Shown here: positions 22,389 through 26,914 of the stretch, in pieces
Position numbering within the stretch: position 1 is the first letter of the stretch
Layout of the letters: each line of letters starts with the position of its first letter
From: JBDHTS01 sp044220535
GTDB taxonomy: Bacteria; Pseudomonadota; Alphaproteobacteria; Micavibrionales; Micavibrionaceae
DNA length: 26,914 nt
Assembly (NCBI GenBank): GCA_044220535.1
Contig: JBGAQU010000029.1
Coordinates: forward strand, 1-26,914
Direction of reading: 5' to 3'
Made by a program: the position numbers and the translations under genes
Notes under the pieces: model-generated
The model's database searches: none
Told to the model about the DNA's origin: nothing
The model's input: only the letters and a program-made list of their open reading frames with translations

Positions 22389-23234
22389 CTATCGTTGTTT
22401 GCGCGGGCAATAGAAGGTGGAGCGCCCGCCCTGTGTTATCCGCAGGATGCCCCCTGTCTTTGCGATGTCGCAGGTGCAGCCGGGGCAGGCCTTGCCTTCC
22501 TTGTCGTAGACCGCCAGCTGTTGCTGAAAATACCCCAATTCTCCATTGGCGTGGCGGTAATCGCGGAACGACGTGCCGCCTGCCGCCACCGCTTTTTTCA
22601 AAACGGTTTTTACACAGGCAGCGAGTGTTTCGGCCTTCGCGCCTTTGATCTTTCCCGCTTCCGTTTCGGGATCGATGCCTGCACAGAACAATGCCTCGCA
22701 CGCATAGATATTGCCGACGCCCGCCACAAGGCGCTGATCAAGCAAAGTCACTTTGATATTGCTTTTACGCCCCTTCAATGCATCCGCCAGCACCGGCCCG
22801 GAAAATTCATTACCGAGCGGTTCCGGCCCCATTTTTTTAAAGGCGGGATGAAAATCCAGTTCATGCGCATGCACGACAAATGCCATGCCGAACCGGCGCG
22901 GATCGCGAAAAACCAGCTGCACGTTTTTTTTCGTGACCATCACAAAATGATCGTGTTTTTCAGGGTTTTTATGCTGCCCCTTCGCATGAATCATCACCCG
23001 CCCCGACATGCCGAGATGCAAAACGAACACGTCGCCGGATTTCAAATGCGCGAGAATATATTTCGCGCGCCGCGTCACATGCTCGATGCGCTGCCCTTCC
23101 AGCCGCCGCACTAAATCTTTTGCAAACGGGGTGCGCAATCCTTCGCGGTGCAGCGCGACCGATGCAATGAAATCGCCGGACAACGCCTCATCCATGGCGC
23201 GGACAACGGTTTCAACTTCGGGGAGTTCGGGCAT
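22389..23234 (-). CDS. mutM: formamidopyrimidine-DNA glycosylase with atypical zinc finger
   Basis: MutM (Fpg) removes oxidised purines such as 8-oxoguanine and nicks the abasic site. The 281-residue protein starts MPELPEVETV, with catalytic Pro2 and Glu3. Lys58 matches the conserved Lys57 of the family. The H2TH region is LLDQRLVAGVGNIYACEALF (164-183), and the finger hairpin QGGRSTFY is near 268-275. The usual C-x2-C-x16-C-x2-C finger is altered. Here Cys250, Cys253 and Cys255 cluster, the next Cys is 276 (22 residues after Cys253), and the last ligand position is Lys279 (CPRKQ instead of CPRCQ). The codon there is AAA, so this is not a frame error. Its ATG lies one base after the stop of the upstream gene, which suggests translational coupling. 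Confidence 0.95.
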   Translation of the reverse strand: MPELPEVETVVRAMDEALSGDFIASVALHREGLRTPFAKDLVRRLEGQRIEHVTRRAKYILAHLKSGDVFVLHLGMSGRVMIHAKGQHKNPEKHDHFVMVTKKNVQLVFRDPRRFGMAFVVHAHELDFHPAFKKMGPEPLGNEFSGPVLADALKGRKSNIKVTLLDQRLVAGVGNIYACEALFCAGIDPETEAGKIKGAKAETLAACVKTVLKKAVAAGGTSFRDYRHANGELGYFQQQLAVYDKEGKACPGCTCDIAKTGGILRITQGGRSTFYCPRKQR

Positions 23235-23235
23235 G

Positions 23236-24318
23236 TCAGGGCTGTGGCGTGAGTAAGGTAGGTTCTATCTTTTCCCGTACCGCTTGCACTTCGTCATCGT
23301 AGACTTTCTGGTTGGCGGTATCGATAAGGCGAATAGTCCCAATTTCATTTAAATCACCAAGAATGCCCTTATACTGAAAGTTAAGCGCTACACCGGCCCA
23401 ACCCCATAGCGCCGCAATGCGCGTTTCATCATTTTGGCTGGATCGTATAATGTTTTTGAACAGCGGTAGGATTTGCCCTGCAATATCCGCGTCGCTTCCT
23501 GCATAATTTTCATTAAGATGATTGGAAAAAAATAAACTACCGGCCACTTTTGCGGCTTCCTGAATGACAGTAGGCGAATTTTCAATGTTCAACGCTTCTT
23601 TTGCAACGTTCAGACTTTCATGAAAATATTCTCTACGCGTATTTCCCAAAGTACCCCATAAAGTTATAGCGGCTGCTTTAACGTGCGGCTCTGTGTAATG
23701 TTGCAGTTGACGGAGCATCACCACTTTTTCGGCGTCCAACGCCCGCGTAGTATAGACAAGTGCGCCTATAGCCGACGCCTTCACGGCTGGCACGGTTTCC
23801 GAATCTGCGCGCAGCAGAAGATAGCGCGCGTAACCCGGTTCGCGATAATGATCGCGCCCCATGACGCCTATCATTTCCAGGGCAGCAGATTGCACAGCCT
23901 GACCTTGCGCGGGATCATCGAATTTTTTTAGTTGGATAAAAGCTGCCGAAAAGGCAGCCTGATCGTATCCAGGGTTAATGAACGCCAGTTCGTGCACTGC
24001 CCTCATACGCGTCGCCTCATCCGGGTGACGGAAGAACCGGCCAAGTCCTTCTATCATGTTCAGTCGTCCTTCGGATTGTGCTACTTCGCCTGAGTAGGCA
24101 TATTTGTAATCCAGCGCGCCGACAATCAATCGTATGTCATCCACTGCAGACGTTTTTTGGAATGCCCTAACCAGTTCGGCATCCAGATCCTTTTGCGCCA
24201 AACTCGTCATTTTGATGTAATCAGGCTCTTCTGCCCCTGTGCAGTATGGAGAAATTATTTGTGCCGCTGAAAAAAACGCGACCCCTAGCAACAATCCGCT
24301 TAAAGAATTTATTTTCAT
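23236..24318 (-). CDS. secreted HEAT-like repeat protein, function unknown
   Basis: This 360-residue exported protein has a signal peptide (MKINSLSGLLLGVAFFSAAQ) and then a wholly helical body. Paired helices recur roughly every 35-45 residues: EATRMRAVHELAFINPGY, AVQSAALEMIGVMGR, VKASAIGALVYTTRA and VKAAAITLWGTLGN are typical HEAT-type helix openings. Such solenoids bind other proteins; no catalytic motif is seen. The true start is the ATG at 24318, seven bases after AGGAG; a TTG just before it extends the frame by one codon only. Its stop lies one base before the mutM ATG, so mutM is probably coupled to it. The gene is more AT-rich than mutM, perhaps a later arrival. A periplasmic location is inferred. 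Confidence 0.75.
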   Translation of the reverse strand: MKINSLSGLLLGVAFFSAAQIISPYCTGAEEPDYIKMTSLAQKDLDAELVRAFQKTSAVDDIRLIVGALDYKYAYSGEVAQSEGRLNMIEGLGRFFRHPDEATRMRAVHELAFINPGYDQAAFSAAFIQLKKFDDPAQGQAVQSAALEMIGVMGRDHYREPGYARYLLLRADSETVPAVKASAIGALVYTTRALDAEKVVMLRQLQHYTEPHVKAAAITLWGTLGNTRREYFHESLNVAKEALNIENSPTVIQEAAKVAGSLFFSNHLNENYAGSDADIAGQILPLFKNIIRSSQNDETRIAALWGWAGVALNFQYKGILGDLNEIGTIRLIDTANQKVYDDEVQAVREKIEPTLLTPQP

Positions 24319-24405
24319 CAATAATCTCCTGTTCTAATTTATTTTTATGTCTAACACTTCAAGTCACTATGGTCAATCGCAAGAAATTCTTAAAGCATAA
24401 ACTGT

Positions 24406-24431
24406 AAAAAAATGGCCGCCCGAAGGCGGCC
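24406..24431 (-). terminator. groEL terminator
   Basis: On the minus strand GGCCGCC, the stable loop TTCG, GGCGGCC, then A and seven T. It starts 27 bases after the groEL stop. The other strand also ends in TTTTA, so it could work in both directions. Confidence 0.9.
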
Positions 24432-24457
24432 TTTTATTCGTTCAAAGCGTCAAGCGA

Positions 24458-26107
<1,650 letters not shown>

Positions 26108-26136
26108 TGGTATGGTCTCCTTGGTTGATTATAAAA

Positions 26137-26451
26137 TTAAGCGGCTTTTTTCTTCGCAGCCGTGCCTTCGAGCACGCCCATGATGTCGGATTCCTTCATC
26201 ACGAGCAGGTCTTCGCCGTCGATGCGGACTTCGGTGCCGGACCATTTGGAAAACAGGACCTTATCGCCTGCTTTCACGTCCAGCGGGACCAGCTTGCCGG
26301 ATTCATCGCGGCCGCCGGAACCGACAGCGACGATTTCGCCTTCCATCGGTTTTTCCTTGGCGGTGTCGGGGATGATGATGCCACCGGCGGTTTTCTCATT
26401 TTGCTCCAGACGGCGCAGCAATACGCGGTCATGCAGAGGGCGGAATTTCAT
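26137..26451 (-). CDS. groS: 10-kDa co-chaperonin GroES
   Basis: GroES caps GroEL during folding cycles. This copy has 104 residues, a little longer than the usual 95-97 because of an Ala/Lys tail (GTAAKKKAA). It begins MKFRPLHDRVLLRRLEQNEK, followed by the mobile loop region TAGGIIIPDTAKEKP and the core KAGDKVLFSKWSGTEV. AGGAGG lies nine bases before the ATG. A CIRCE-type operator and a heat-shock-type promoter lie immediately upstream, so the operon is probably under both repressor and sigma-32-type control. Confidence 0.98.
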   Translation of the reverse strand: MKFRPLHDRVLLRRLEQNEKTAGGIIIPDTAKEKPMEGEIVAVGSGGRDESGKLVPLDVKAGDKVLFSKWSGTEVRIDGEDLLVMKESDIMGVLEGTAAKKKAA

Positions 26452-26504
26452 TTAGGTTGCCTCCTTGGCTTTCCATGGTTGATCGATCTCAAAAAGCCGG
26501 ACTT

Positions 26505-26531
26505 TTGGCAGTCAGGGCCCGAGAGTGCTAA
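26505..26531. promoter_or_regulatory. CIRCE operator for HrcA
   Basis: TTGGCAGTC (26505-26513), nine bases, GAGTGCTAA (26523-26531). The CIRCE consensus is TTAGCACTC-N9-GAGTGCTAA; the right half is perfect and the left half is seven of nine. It lies just after the predicted transcription start of groES-groEL. Confidence 0.88.
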
Positions 26532-26535
26532 ACAT

Positions 26536-26562
26536 CTATAGCGTATGGGGAAGTTTTTCAAG
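26536..26562 (-). promoter_or_regulatory. heat-shock (RpoH-type) promoter of groES-groEL
   Basis: On the minus strand CTTGAAA (26556-26562), then CTATAG (26536-26541), with 17 bases between CTTG and CTATAG. This fits the alphaproteobacterial sigma-32 pattern. The -10 ends five bases before the CIRCE. Confidence 0.65.
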
Positions 26563-26602
26563 GGAATTGTGAAGGGTTTTGCCATGGTATGCCGCCCCGG
26601 TC

Positions 26603-26760
26603 AAGCGCCGCAGGCCTTAAAAAGAAGGCTTAACCACGAATGGACACAAATTTGCACGAATAAGAAAGGAAGGAAGGAGGATAGCGCGGAGGCCCGGAGA
26701 TCCGGAGAAGCGAAGCAATATTATTAAAAAATATCCCCTCCGGTTCTCCGGGCCTCCGCG
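26603..26760. repeat. CGGAG-type palindrome with unpaired outer arm
   Basis: The inner arms 26685-26707 (CGCGGAGGCCCGGAGATCCG plus three) and 26738-26760 match at 22 of 23. To the left lie the boundary motif AAGCGCCGCAGGC (26603-26615) and a CACGAAT-unit arm (about 26631-26671). Neither has a partner on the right before the IS begins at 26778. The 60-codon frame here is not a gene. Confidence 0.88.
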
Positions 26761-26777
26761 TAAATTACTTTATTTTA

Positions 26778-26914
26778 GGGGCTGTCGTAGATAAGGCTAG
26801 ATTTGACACCATTTACGCAGGGTTTTGAACTGCTGTTTTGGCGAGCCATAATTAAACCTGAACTCTGCCTCTTTCAAGAAGAGATAAAAGTGCTTCCGTG
26901 GAATGCCGTTGTAC
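26778..26914 (-). mobile_element. end of an IS1595-like insertion sequence, continues beyond the window
   Basis: GGGGCTGTCGTAGATAAGG (26778-26796) looks like the terminal inverted repeat of an IS1595-type element and runs straight into the stop codon of a transposase gene on the minus strand. The left inverted repeat lies outside the window, so the element's length and intactness cannot be judged. Confidence 0.7.
26797..26914 (-). CDS. transposase C-terminus, IS1595-like, partial
   Basis: Thirty-eight codons of a minus-strand gene are visible and end at TAG (26797-26799); the 5' part lies past base 26914. The sequence reads YNGIPRKHFYLFLKEAEFRF, then NYGSPKQQFKTLRKWCQI. YNGI, the FLKE-EFRFN block and the final LRKWC are characteristic of the C-terminal end of IS1595-family (DDE-type) transposases, where the FRFN block follows the last catalytic residue. 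The visible part has no stop or frameshift, so the gene may be intact. The catalytic residues lie outside the window. Confidence 0.75.
   Translation of the reverse strand, partial: YNGIPRKHFYLFLKEAEFRFNYGSPKQQFKTLRKWCQI

Noticed and set aside
26545..26727. 60-codon frame near the right end
   Set aside because: It is made of promoter and repeat sequence; its text matches the usual spurious translations of dispersed palindromes.

Overview
The window looks like a chromosomal segment of an alphaproteobacterium. The minus-strand order mutM, rpsT, dnaA, dnaN, recF, gyrB, the heat-shock promoter type in front of groES, and the Dot/Icm-like coupling genes all fit that class. A Micavibrio-like relative is possible but cannot be proven from sequence alone.

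Layout. Bases 1-3903 are an AT-richer accessory stretch ending exactly at the 3' end of a tRNA-Thr(UGU) gene. It carries a solitary nuclease with a FokI-type cleavage domain and a three-gene run headed by a SieB-like (superinfection exclusion) membrane protein. Bases 4276-9379 (+) hold dotM/icmP, an unrecognised one-pass membrane protein, dotL/icmO and a pilin-like exported protein: the coupling-complex part of a type IVB (Dot/Icm, IncI-like) secretion system. argS is convergent with this run, and the two stop codons abut. After two small uncharacterised genes comes the replication cluster on the minus strand, read dnaA, dnaN, two tandem GNAT acetyltransferases, recF, gyrB. Upstream of it lie rpsT, a small secreted protein, mutM and a secreted HEAT-like protein. 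groES-groEL follow, with a CIRCE operator and a heat-shock-type promoter. The window ends in an IS1595-like insertion sequence.

The most unusual feature is a set of long, near-perfect palindromes of at least five sequence families. They sit in nearly every junction of the dnaA-gyrB cluster, in front of a membrane-protein gene, beside the IS, and in frame inside the pilin-like gene. Their arms are often built from short tandem units of 8-10 bases, and several share a boundary motif (AAGCGCCGCAGGC). They do not look like CRISPR arrays or ordinary terminators.

How the genes work together. The replication, repair and chaperone genes are housekeeping. DotM, the middle protein and DotL probably form an inner-membrane substrate receptor. 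The accessory stretch beside the tRNA is best read as a small defence-type island built by insertions at the tRNA end. All functional calls rest on recognition of motifs by eye; no database search was run.
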